This document shows, one piece after another, positions 51,012 to 59,083 of a stretch of DNA of 64,000 nucleotides. The position numbers and the translations under genes were made by a program. The notes beneath the pieces were generated by a model. The model was not told where the DNA came from, did not search any database, and was given only the letters and a program-made list of their open reading frames with translations. The DNA comes from Paractinoplanes lichenicola (GTDB lineage Bacteria > Actinomycetota > Actinomycetes > Mycobacteriales > Micromonosporaceae), in assembly GCF_016785085.1 (NCBI RefSeq), contig NZ_JAENHO010000006.1:186001-250000 (forward strand), in the 5' to 3' direction. Positions within the stretch are counted from its first letter, which is position 1. Every line of letters starts with the position of its first letter.

Positions 51012-52064
51012 CTACCCCGCCACGCTGACCGCGGTCAATGGCATCGCCGAGTCTGCAGGCAGATCGAGACGACTCGGCGCCACCCCGGCCGCCACGAGCC
51101 GCGAGCCGAGCGCCGCCACCATCGCGCCGTTGTCGGTGCACAGCGCGGGCCGGGGCACGCGCACCTCGATGCCGTGCTTGGCCGCGCGCTCCTCGGCCAG
51201 CACCCGCAGCCGCGAGTTGGCCGCCACGCCGCCCCCGATGACCAGGGTCCCGACGCCGTTCGTCCGGCAGGCCTCGATCGCCTTGGCGGTGAGCACGTCG
51301 CACACCGCCTCCTGGAACGAGGCCGAGACGTCGGCGATCGGCACCGGCTCGCCGGCCCGTTCGCGGGCTTCGACCCAGCGGGCCACGGCCGTCTTGAGCC
51401 CCGAGAACGAGAAGTCGAAGCGGTGCGCGGCAAGATCTTTGGGTGCGGTGAGCCCGCGCGGGAACGCGATCGACGCCGGGTCACCTTCCTTCGCCGTACG
51501 GTCGATGATCGGTCCCCCGGGGAAGCCGAGCCCGAGCAGGCGCGCCACCTTGTCGAACGCCTCGCCGGCGGCGTCGTCGATCGTGGCCCCGAGCGGCGTA
51601 ACCCCGTTGGTGAGATCGTCGACGAGCAGCAGCGAGGAGTGTCCACCCGAGACCAGCATGGCGATCGCGGGCTCGGGCAGCGGGCCGTGCTCGAGGGTGT
51701 CGACGGCCACGTGCGCCGCCAGGTGGTTGACGCCGTAGACGGGCTTGTCCGCGGCCAGCGCGTAGCCCTTGGCCGCGGCCACCCCGACCAGCAGCGCCCC
51801 GGCCAGACCGGGCCCGCTGGTCACGGCGATCGCGTCGATGTCGGCCAGGGTGACCTTGGCCTCCTCGAGCGCGCGCTGCATGGTCGGCACGAGCGCCTCG
51901 AGGTGGGCCCGGCTGGCCACCTCGGGCACGACGCCGCCGAACCGGGCGTGCTGATCCACACTGGACGCGAGCGCGTCGGCCAGCAGGGTGTGGCCCCGCA
52001 CGATGCCGATGCCGGTCTCGTCGCAGGAGGTCTCGATCCCGAGGACCAGGGGCTCGTCAGCCAT
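51012..52064 (-). CDS. tsaD: tRNA N6-adenosine threonylcarbamoyltransferase TsaD
   Basis: Transfers the threonylcarbamoyl group to A37 of ANN-reading tRNAs, working with TsaB and TsaE. ASKHA fold with LGIETSCDETGIGIV, the metal-binding histidines in VNHLAAHV, SGGHSSLLL, and IGGGVAANSRLR. 350 residues. Overlaps rimI by eight bases. Confidence 0.97.
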   Translation of the reverse strand: MADEPLVLGIETSCDETGIGIVRGHTLLADALASSVDQHARFGGVVPEVASRAHLEALVPTMQRALEEAKVTLADIDAIAVTSGPGLAGALLVGVAAAKGYALAADKPVYGVNHLAAHVAVDTLEHGPLPEPAIAMLVSGGHSSLLLVDDLTNGVTPLGATIDDAAGEAFDKVARLLGLGFPGGPIIDRTAKEGDPASIAFPRGLTAPKDLAAHRFDFSFSGLKTAVARWVEARERAGEPVPIADVSASFQEAVCDVLTAKAIEACRTNGVGTLVIGGGVAANSRLRVLAEERAAKHGIEVRVPRPALCTDNGAMVAALGSRLVAAGVAPSRLDLPADSAMPLTAVSVAG

Positions 52065-52491
52065 TGCGCATCATCACCAGGGCGTCCGTGTTGCTCGGTT
52101 GGTAGTAGCCGCGCCGGATGCCGACGGGCTCGAAATCGTACGTGGCGTAGAGGCGCTGGGCGGGCTCGTTGTCGACCGCCACCTCGAGCAGGGTCTGCTT
52201 GATCTCGAGCCGGTGGGCCTCGTCGAGCAGCGCCTCGAGCAGCTTGCGCCCGGTGCCGCGGCGCTGCCCGGATTTCCGTACGGCGATGTTCTGCACCCAC
52301 GCCTCGTCCAGGGTGGCGGCGAGCCCGGCATAGCCGAGGACGTCGTCGCCGTCGAGCGCCACGACATAGAAGTTGCGCTGCGCGAGCTCGTTCCAGAACA
52401 TCGCCGCCGTCCACTTCTCGTCACCGAACAGGTCCCGCTCCAACGGGACCACCTCGGCGATGTGCCACCAGCGGAAACGCTCGATCCGCAT
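52057..52491 (-). CDS. rimI: Ribosomal protein S18 alanine N-acetyltransferase RimI (GNAT)
   Basis: 144-residue GNAT protein. The acetyl-CoA-binding motif A is VRKSGQRRGTGRKLLEALLDE, preceded by YAGLAATLDEAWVQNIA and followed by LEVAVDNEPAQRLYATYDFEPVG, seen here in parts. The position between tsaB and tsaD is the standard rimI location. Start shares one base with the tsaB stop (TGATG). Confidence 0.92.
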   Translation of the reverse strand: MRIERFRWWHIAEVVPLERDLFGDEKWTAAMFWNELAQRNFYVVALDGDDVLGYAGLAATLDEAWVQNIAVRKSGQRRGTGRKLLEALLDEAHRLEIKQTLLEVAVDNEPAQRLYATYDFEPVGIRRGYYQPSNTDALVMMRNG

Positions 52492-53396
52492 CAGGTCAGC
52501 ACCGGTTTGCGGCCGGTCGGTTCGACCGCGTCCGGGCGGCGCAGATAGAGCGGGGTCAGGGCCTCGCCCGGCGCGCCCGCACGGATGCGGTCGGCCGCCA
52601 GCGCGACCAGGGCGGCGCCGGGCGGATAGAGCAGGTGCTCCTCGACGGGCACGCCGAAGACGTCGCCGTATTTGAGGGCGCCCTCGCCCGCGGCCCGGTC
52701 GACCAGGCCGCCGACGCCGATGGCCGGGGCCTCGGACTGGCGGCCGGTCAGATCGACGCCGTCGTCGCGGGCGGTGGCCTGGCCGATCAGGGCGGCCGCC
52801 TCGGCCCGGGCCAGCGCGGCGGCGACGCGGGCCGCGTCGGCGCCGACCAGCGAGATCGCGGCCTCCAGCGTCTCGGACTCGGCCAGGGCGGCCGCGTCGG
52901 TGGCGGCGCTGTTGCGGGCGCGGCTGCGGGTGGGGGTGCCGGCGCGGACGATCGCGGCGGCCACATCACCCGGACGGGCGACGTCGGGGCCCTGGACCCG
53001 GACGCCGTCGCGGTATGTCGCGAAGTAGACCTCGCGCCGCCGGGCGTCGGTCGCGATCAGCACCCGGCCCGGACCGGCGGCCCGGCCCAGACCGTCGAGC
53101 GAGCAGACCCCGTACGTCGGGATGCCGAGCGCCTGGCCCATGCTCGCGGCCGTGACGAGGCCGACCCGCAGGCCGGTGAACGGGCCCGGCCCGAGCCCGG
53201 CCACGATCGCCCCGAGGTCGCGCGGGCGCACCCCCGCCTCGGCCAGGGTGGCCTCGATCTCAGGGGCCAGCTTCTCCCCGTGGGCCCGGGGGTCGACGGT
53301 GCGCCGCTCGGCGAGCCCCCGAAGGCCGTCGGCGGTGACCTCCACCAGCGCGGCGGTCGACGCGGGGGTTGCGGTGTCCAGAGCCAGTACCAGCAC
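52491..53396 (-). CDS. tsaB: tRNA threonylcarbamoyladenosine biosynthesis protein TsaB
   Basis: Non-catalytic ASKHA partner of TsaD. LALDTATPASTAALVE, GPGPFTGLRVGLVTA and GIPTYGVCSLDGL are typical. 301 residues, longer than the E. coli protein of about 231; an Ala/Arg-rich insertion (about 152-205) accounts for most of the difference. Confidence 0.95.
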   Translation of the reverse strand: MLVLALDTATPASTAALVEVTADGLRGLAERRTVDPRAHGEKLAPEIEATLAEAGVRPRDLGAIVAGLGPGPFTGLRVGLVTAASMGQALGIPTYGVCSLDGLGRAAGPGRVLIATDARRREVYFATYRDGVRVQGPDVARPGDVAAAIVRAGTPTRSRARNSAATDAAALAESETLEAAISLVGADAARVAAALARAEAAALIGQATARDDGVDLTGRQSEAPAIGVGGLVDRAAGEGALKYGDVFGVPVEEHLLYPPGAALVALAADRIRAGAPGEALTPLYLRRPDAVEPTGRKPVLT

Positions 53397-53406
53397 GTTT
53401 CCGACC

Positions 53407-54090
53407 CTAACCCGCGGTGCGCGGATCCCAGTTGATGACCGGGCGACCGCCGTCGGCCAGGGCCTTGTTAGCCGCGCTGAACGGACGGGCGCCGCGGAAG
53501 CCCTCGCGGTTGAGCGGGCTCGGGTGCCCGGCCTCGAGCACCACGTGGGCCGGGTTGGTGATCAGCGCCGCCTTCTTGCGCGCGTAACCACCCCAGAGCA
53601 GGAACACCACCCGCTCGTCGCGAGCGTTCAGCGCCCGGATCGTGGCGTCGGTGAACGCCTCCCAGCCCTTGCCCGCATGCGACGCGGCCGCTCCCGCGCG
53701 CACCGTCAGCACCGCGTTGAGCAGCAGCACGCCCTGCTGCGCCCAGCCGGTGAGGTCGCCTGCGGCCGGCGGCGCGACCGCGACGTCCTCGGCCAGCTCC
53801 TTGAACACATTGCGCAGCGACGGCGGGATCTTGACGCCCTCCCGCACGCTGAAGCTGAGCCCGTGGGCCTGGCCGGGGCCGTGATAGGGGTCCTGCCCCA
53901 GGATCAGCACCCGGGTCTGCTCGGGCAGGCACAGCCGGTACGCCGAGAACAGGTCCTCGATCGGCGGATAGATCGTGTGCGCCGCGTATTCCGAGGCCAC
54001 GAACTCGCCCAGCGCGGCCGTGGCCTTCTCGTCGAGAAAACCGGCAAGCTCGGCTCGCCATTCGGCCGGCAGCAACTCCGCCAGATTCAA
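53407..54090 (-). CDS. ung: Uracil-DNA glycosylase (family 1)
   Basis: Removes uracil from DNA in base excision repair. Water-activating motif GQDPYHGPGQAHGLSFSV, DNA-binding GHPSPLNREGF and the LLLNAVLTVRAG block. About 227 residues. A TTG start at 54090 (LNLAELLPAEW) is chosen: GGGGAGAG lies just upstream, and TTGA overlaps the tsaE stop. The longer frame upstream lies within tsaE. Confidence 0.95.
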   Translation of the reverse strand: MNLAELLPAEWRAELAGFLDEKATAALGEFVASEYAAHTIYPPIEDLFSAYRLCLPEQTRVLILGQDPYHGPGQAHGLSFSVREGVKIPPSLRNVFKELAEDVAVAPPAAGDLTGWAQQGVLLLNAVLTVRAGAAASHAGKGWEAFTDATIRALNARDERVVFLLWGGYARKKAALITNPAHVVLEAGHPSPLNREGFRGARPFSAANKALADGGRPVINWDPRTAG

Positions 54091-54557
54091 GGTCTCTCCC
54101 CAAGTGTGTGAAGGTCCGCGATGCGCGCGGCCCAGTCTCCGCCGTACGGAATCAGCTCGGCCACCCGGGTGTCGTCGTCCAGCCGGTCGAGCCGCACCTG
54201 CAGATATTCGTCGTTGAGCTGCTCGACCAGGCCGGCGCCCCACTCGACGACGGTGACCGCGTCGCCGGCCGAGGCGTCCAGGTCGAGGTCGTCGATCTCG
54301 GCGCGCGGGTCGGCACTGTCACCCAGCCGGTATGCGTCCGCGTGGACCAGCGGAATCCGTCCTCGATGGACGCGCGCGATCACGAAGGTCGGTGACGTGA
54401 TCGGGTCGGTCACGCCGAGCCCGGCCCCGAGCCCCTGCACCAGCGCGGTCTTGCCGGCGCCGAGCGGGCCCGTGAGCAGCACCAGGTCACCCGGGCGGAG
54501 GATCGAGGCGAGCCGCCGCCCGAACGCCCGGGTGTCGTCCACCGTGGGCAGCTTCAC
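54087..54557 (-). CDS. tsaE: tRNA threonylcarbamoyladenosine biosynthesis ATPase TsaE
   Basis: 156-residue P-loop ATPase that resets the TsaBD complex. Walker A GPLGAGKTALVQG, ITSPTFVIARVHRGRIPLVHADAYRL (seen in parts) and VVEWGAG are hallmarks. Four-base overlaps at both ends, with the alpha/beta hydrolase gene and ung. Confidence 0.96.
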   Translation of the reverse strand: MKLPTVDDTRAFGRRLASILRPGDLVLLTGPLGAGKTALVQGLGAGLGVTDPITSPTFVIARVHRGRIPLVHADAYRLGDSADPRAEIDDLDLDASAGDAVTVVEWGAGLVEQLNDEYLQVRLDRLDDDTRVAELIPYGGDWAARIADLHTLGERP

Positions 54558-55630
54558 GAGATCTTCTCCAGGAACGGCAGCAGCGCGGCGTTGACCACGT
54601 CGGCCTTCTCCAGCATCACGACGTGCCCGCTGTTGTCGACCTTGACGAGCTCGGCCTCGGGCAGGTGCCGCAGGATCTCCTCGGAGTGGGTCACCGGGGT
54701 CAGATAGTCGCGCGTGCCCACGATCACCAGCACCGGGGTGCCGCGCAGCGCCGACAAAGCCGGGAAGCGGTTGTGCGTGTAGAGCGTGTGCAGGTATTTC
54801 GTCAGCGTCTCGACGGACGTCTTGGAGTTCATGTTCTCCACGAACGTGACCAACGAGGGACTGGGCTTGGGCTCACCGAAGCCATACCGCCGGGTGAGCA
54901 GCCAGGCCAGGTCGGAGGAGACCACGCGGGCCCGGTCGATGCTGCTGCCGCCCAGGTGGGCCGCCTTGCCCCAGAGCGGGAAGAACGGCGCGCTGGCCCG
55001 GGCCACCAGCGACGGGATGCCGAGCTTGGTCTTGTCGATCAGACCGGCCGACGTGGACATGAGCACCACACCGGTGACCCGCTTGCCGAACCACTCCGGA
55101 TACTGCTCGGCGAACGCCATGAGCGTCATGCCGCCCATCGAGTGGCCGACCAGGATGATGTGGCCGTCGGGCACCGCCGCGTTGAGCACCGCGGCCAGCG
55201 ACTTGCCGAGCGCGGCGATGTCGTAGTCGCCCGACTTGAGCCGGCTCGACCGGCCGTGACCGGGCTGGTCGTAGAAGACCAGACGGTGCTCGCCTTGCTC
55301 GGTGAGGGCCTTGCGCTGAAAGTAGAACGTGCCCATGTCGAGCGCGAAGCCGTGCACGAAGACGATCGTGGGCTTGGCGCCCGGCTTCGCCTTGGTGGGC
55401 TCGACGATCTCGACGTGCAGCTCGGTGCCGTCGGCCGCCGTGACGGTCAACTCACGGTCGTACGCCTGGTCGCCGAAGGGCTCGTCGACGTGCGGGTCGC
55501 CGGGCGCGCTGATCGAGCGCCGCACCAGCACCCGCTCGACGGCGAACGCGGTGGCCAGGCCGGCCGCGAGCACACCGACGGCCGCACCGGCGATGCCGAC
55601 CTGCTTGGCCCGTTTGCTGGCCGGACTCAC
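54554..55630 (-). CDS. Alpha/beta hydrolase, membrane-anchored
   Basis: About 358 residues. One N-terminal helix (about 11-30) is followed by an alpha/beta hydrolase: oxyanion FVHGFALDMG, nucleophile Ser in LVGHSMGGMTL, acid in VGTRDYLTP and catalytic His in NSGHVVMLE. Substrate unknown. The GTG at 55630 overlaps the alr stop; located between alr and tsaE as in other actinomycetes. Confidence 0.9.
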   Translation of the reverse strand: MSPASKRAKQVGIAGAAVGVLAAGLATAFAVERVLVRRSISAPGDPHVDEPFGDQAYDRELTVTAADGTELHVEIVEPTKAKPGAKPTIVFVHGFALDMGTFYFQRKALTEQGEHRLVFYDQPGHGRSSRLKSGDYDIAALGKSLAAVLNAAVPDGHIILVGHSMGGMTLMAFAEQYPEWFGKRVTGVVLMSTSAGLIDKTKLGIPSLVARASAPFFPLWGKAAHLGGSSIDRARVVSSDLAWLLTRRYGFGEPKPSPSLVTFVENMNSKTSVETLTKYLHTLYTHNRFPALSALRGTPVLVIVGTRDYLTPVTHSEEILRHLPEAELVKVDNSGHVVMLEKADVVNAALLPFLEKIS

Positions 55631-56745
55631 GCGGCACCTCCGTCGTAGACCCGCGGGACTCTGGTGCTGCCGAACCGGGTGACGATCTCGTAGTTGATCG
55701 TGCCGACGACCTCGGCCCAGTCGTCGGCCGTGGGCCCGCCGTCGTCGCCCGCCCCGAACAGCGTCGCCACGTCGCCCGAGACGACCGGGTCGTCGCCCAC
55801 GTCGAGGACGATCTGATCCATGCAGACCCGGCCGGCCACCGTACGAATTTTGCCGCCGAGCTGGACCGGGCCCGCGTTGGAGGCCGCGCGCGGCACCCCG
55901 TCGGCGTAGCCCAGCGGCACCAGCGCCAGGGTCGTCTCGCGCTCGGTGAAATAGGTGTGGCCGTAGGACACGCCCTGACCGGCCGGCACCCGCTTGGTCA
56001 GCGCGACCCGGGCCCGCGCCGTCATCGCCGGGCGCAGCCCGTACGTCTCGCCGGCCACCGGGGACAGGCCGTAGACCGCGATGCCGGGCCGGACGAGGTC
56101 GTAATGCGAGTCGGGGCGGGTCAGCGTGGCCGCGGAGTTCGCGATGTGCCGATAGCGCGGGGTGATTCCCAAGCGCTCGGCCGTGGCCAGCCCCTCGGCG
56201 AAGACGGCCAGCTGATGGTCGATGGTCTCGTGACCGGGGGCGTCGGCGGAGACGAAGTGGCTCCACACGCCGACCACCTCGAGGTCGCCGTCGGCCTGGC
56301 CCTTGGCGGCCGCCTCGAGCAGCGCCGGCCACTCGGCCGGGGTGGCGCCGCCGCGGGACAGGCCGGTGTCGAGCTTGAGATGCACCCGGGCCGTGCGCTC
56401 CGCGCGCCGGGCCGCCGTGACCAGCTCGCCCAGCAGCTCGAGGCTGCCCGCGTTGAGGTCGAGGCCGGCCGCCACCCCCTCGTGCAGCGGCTGGCCGGGC
56501 GAGTGCAGCCAGGCCAGCACGGGCACCTCGAACCCGGCCCGGCGCAGCGCCAGGCCCTCCTCGAGCGTCGCCACGCCCAGCCATGTCGCCCCGCCGGCGA
56601 GGGCGGCCCGCGCCGAGGGCAGCATGCCGTGCCCGTAGCCGTCGCCCTTGACGACGGCCATCACCTCGGCGGTCGTTCTGGCGCGCAGCAACGCGACGTT
56701 GTCCCGGATGGCGTCCAGATCGATCCGGACCTCGGCCTGCCACAT
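55627..56745 (-). CDS. alr: Alanine racemase
   Basis: PLP enzyme making D-alanine for peptidoglycan. K33 in AVVKGDGYGHG binds PLP; the catalytic Tyr is in GVSYGHTYF; the C-terminal beta domain contains VCMDQIVLDVG. 372 residues. Eleven bases after nnrD and overlapping the hydrolase gene. Confidence 0.97.
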   Translation of the reverse strand: MWQAEVRIDLDAIRDNVALLRARTTAEVMAVVKGDGYGHGMLPSARAALAGGATWLGVATLEEGLALRRAGFEVPVLAWLHSPGQPLHEGVAAGLDLNAGSLELLGELVTAARRAERTARVHLKLDTGLSRGGATPAEWPALLEAAAKGQADGDLEVVGVWSHFVSADAPGHETIDHQLAVFAEGLATAERLGITPRYRHIANSAATLTRPDSHYDLVRPGIAVYGLSPVAGETYGLRPAMTARARVALTKRVPAGQGVSYGHTYFTERETTLALVPLGYADGVPRAASNAGPVQLGGKIRTVAGRVCMDQIVLDVGDDPVVSGDVATLFGAGDDGGPTADDWAEVVGTINYEIVTRFGSTRVPRVYDGGAA

Positions 56746-56755
56746 GATTCCCAGC

Positions 56756-58210
56756 CTAACGACTGGTCAGGTCGCGAACGGTGGGACGCAGGGCGGCGGC
56801 TATGTCGGGGGCGCTCACCGGGCCCTCCGCCGCGGCCCGCCGCCCGGCCAGGCCGTGCGCGTACGCCGCGGCGACCGCGGCCCGCTCGGCCGGCAGCCCG
56901 GCGGCCAGCAACGACCCCAGCAACCCGGCCAGCACGTCGCCGCTGCCCGCCGTGGCCAGCGCGGACGTGCCCGTCGGGTTGGCCCAGACCTCGCCGCCCG
57001 GGGTGGCCACGATCGTCCGGTCGCCCTTGAGCAGCACCACCGCGTTCATCCAGGACGCGAGCTTGAGCGCCGCGCCGGCCCGGTCGGGGCCGGGCCCCTC
57101 GCCGGCCAGCCGCTTGAACTCCCCGTCGTGCGGCGTGACCACCACCGGGGCGTCGCGCCGCAGATCCCTCGCGTGCTTGCCGTCGATCAGCAGGGTCAGC
57201 GCGTCGGCGTCGAGCACCACGGGCAGCGCGGTGGCCAGCACGCTGCGCAGGGTCGTGCGGGCCTCGTCGTCGGTGCCCAGGCCGGAACCGCAGACCCAGG
57301 CCTGCACCCGCCCGGCATCGGCGACGCTGGGCGCGGCCACCACCGAGGGGTGCGCCCGCACGACCTCCTCGTGGGCGCTGCCCGCATAGCGGATCATGCC
57401 GGTCGGCCCGGCCAGGGCGCCGCTCACGCCCAGCAGGGCGGCCCCCGGATAGGTCGCGGAGCCGGTGGCGATGCCGACCACGCCGCGGGTGTATTTGTCG
57501 GAGGCCGGGCCCGGATGCGGCCACCAGGCGGCGACGTCGCCGGAGTCGGGCACCGAGACGGCCGGATCGGCCCGCAGCGCCGGGCCGAGGCCGATGTCGA
57601 CCAGTTCGATCTGCCCGCAGCGCACCGTCGCCGGGCCGAGCACATGAGCCGGCTTCAGGCTGCCGAAGGTCACCGTGACGTCGGCCGTGACGGCCGCGCC
57701 GGGCACGTCGCCCGTGTCGACGGCCACCCCGCTGGGCACGTCGACCGCCACCACCACGGCGCGGGCGCCGTGTCGCCCGCGCAGCTCACTCAGCCGGCCG
57801 GCCACGGCCGCCGCGGGCTTGCGCAGGCCGCCGGTGGCGCCGATCCCGACGATGCCGTCGAGCACGAGGTCGGCCCGGTCGGGCAGCTCACGGACGGTGA
57901 AGCCGCCCGCCGTGCGCAGCGCCCGCAGGCCGGCCAGGTGCACCCGGTCGGGCCGCATGAGCAGGGCCCGCACCTGGGCGCCACGCCGGGCCAGGGCGGC
58001 ACCGGCATAGAGCGTGTCGCCACCGTTGTCGCCGCTGCCGACCAGCAGGGTCACGCGCGCGCCGTAGACGCCGCCCGCCTCCTCCAGCAGCAGGGCGCAG
58101 CGCCGGGCCAGGCCGGCGGCGGCCCGCTGCATCAGCGTGCCCTCGGGCAGCGTCGCCATGAGTGCCTGCTCGGCCGCGCGCACATCCGCGACCCGCCATG
58201 CCTGCCGCAT
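56756..58210 (-). CDS. nnrD: Bifunctional NAD(P)HX epimerase / ADP-dependent dehydratase
   Basis: Repairs hydrated NAD(P)H. The N-terminal YjeF epimerase domain (about 1-210) has GSGDNGGDTLYAGAALARRG and LVLDGIVGIGATGGLR; the C-terminal ribokinase-like dehydratase has VVTPHDGEFKRL and TAGSGDVLAGLLGS. 484 residues from the ATG at 58210, which has GGAGG four bases upstream; five extra codons upstream are unlikely. The symbol nnr or nnrDE is also used for the fusion. Confidence 0.95.
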   Translation of the reverse strand: MRQAWRVADVRAAEQALMATLPEGTLMQRAAAGLARRCALLLEEAGGVYGARVTLLVGSGDNGGDTLYAGAALARRGAQVRALLMRPDRVHLAGLRALRTAGGFTVRELPDRADLVLDGIVGIGATGGLRKPAAAVAGRLSELRGRHGARAVVVAVDVPSGVAVDTGDVPGAAVTADVTVTFGSLKPAHVLGPATVRCGQIELVDIGLGPALRADPAVSVPDSGDVAAWWPHPGPASDKYTRGVVGIATGSATYPGAALLGVSGALAGPTGMIRYAGSAHEEVVRAHPSVVAAPSVADAGRVQAWVCGSGLGTDDEARTTLRSVLATALPVVLDADALTLLIDGKHARDLRRDAPVVVTPHDGEFKRLAGEGPGPDRAGAALKLASWMNAVVLLKGDRTIVATPGGEVWANPTGTSALATAGSGDVLAGLLGSLLAAGLPAERAAVAAAYAHGLAGRRAAAEGPVSAPDIAAALRPTVRDLTSR

Positions 58211-58291
58211 CGGTCCTCCAGCCAATCGATGTTGCCGACCGTTCTAGCGCAAGGCTGCGACATTTTCCCGGCCGCCGCTGAACGCCGCCGG

Positions 58292-58660
58292 TCAGGACTC
58301 CGCGACCACCATGGCCGAGGCGATGCCGCCGTCGTGCGAGAGCGACAGATGCCACCGATTGACGCCGCGCTGCGTGGCGACCGCGGCGACCGTGCCCGAG
58401 ACGGTCAGCCACGGGCGGCCGTCGGGGTCGGCGACGATCTCACAGTCGTGCCAGAGCATGCCCGCGGGGGCGCCCAGCGCCTTGGCCACCGCCTCCTTCG
58501 CCGCGAACCGGGCGGCCAGCGACTCGGCCGACCGCGGATTGCCGGTGGAGGTCTGCCGCTCGCCCTCGGTGAAGAGCCGGGTCGCCAGCAGCGGCGTCCG
58601 CTCGAGAGCGCGGGCGAAGCGCTCCACCAGGACCACATCGATGCCGACAGCCACGATCAC
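58292..58660 (-). CDS. acpS: Holo-[acyl-carrier-protein] synthase
   Basis: Transfers phosphopantetheine from CoA to acyl carrier protein. 122 residues; the magnesium Asp is in VGIDVVLVERF and the catalytic helix is RFAAKEAVAKALGAP, with HLSLSHDGGIASA at the end. First gene of the long minus-strand run. A strong hairpin with DnaA-box arms lies upstream of it. Confidence 0.95.
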   Translation of the reverse strand: MIVAVGIDVVLVERFARALERTPLLATRLFTEGERQTSTGNPRSAESLAARFAAKEAVAKALGAPAGMLWHDCEIVADPDGRPWLTVSGTVAAVATQRGVNRWHLSLSHDGGIASAMVVAES

Positions 58661-58696
58661 GGCCCAACCCTATCGGTAGTCGCCGCTCGGCATCGG

Positions 58697-58731
58697 GGCC
58701 TGTGGACAACCTCGGGCGTTGTCCACAGGCC
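58697..58731. promoter_or_regulatory. Inverted pair of DnaA-box-like sites (TTGTCCACA)
   Basis: TGTGGACAA (58701-58709) and TTGTCCACA (58719-58727) are perfect, oppositely oriented copies of the nonamer preferred by Streptomyces DnaA. The symmetry extends to a 14-bp perfect inverted repeat (58697-58710 with 58718-58731, loop CTCGGGC) in the divergent gap between acpS and the EspC-like gene. It could bind DnaA or simply fold as RNA. Confidence 0.6.
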
Positions 58732-58795
58732 ACCCCGCGGCGGGCTTGCGGCCCCTAAGTTCGTCGCATCCGTTCGCCCCACCCGGAGGTTGCTG

Positions 58796-59083
58796 ATGAA
58801 TCCCGATCTCGAGGCCGACATCGAGGCCCTGCGCCGTGCGGCCGCCGGCGTGGCCGTCACCGGCGACCGGGTGGCCGGCGCGGCCGCCGGCGAGCCGCCG
58901 CCCCCGCAGGTCCCGCGCTGGGCCACGGTCGACGCGGCTCAGCTGGCCGGCGAGACCGCCCGGCGGCAGCTGGCGTTGATCGGCGCTGAGATCGAGGAGA
59001 CCGCCCGTCGCATCACCTCGGCCGCCGAGGCCTACGAGCTGGCCGACGCCCGTGCCGTCACCCGCCTGCGGCTGATTCGATGA
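58796..59083 (+). CDS. Small helical protein, EspC/WXG100-like
   Basis: 95 residues, mostly alpha-helical, with the pattern MNPDLEADIEALRRAAAGVA, WATVDAAQL and LIGAEIEETARRITSAAEAYELAD, resembling ESX-secreted EspC/WXG100 relatives, although no WXG is present. ATG at 58796 has GGAGG at 58785-58789. Its stop overlaps the start of the DUF1023 hydrolase gene (ATGA), a recurrent actinobacterial pairing. Function unknown. Confidence 0.75.
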   Translation: MNPDLEADIEALRRAAAGVAVTGDRVAGAAAGEPPPPQVPRWATVDAAQLAGETARRQLALIGAEIEETARRITSAAEAYELADARAVTRLRLIR

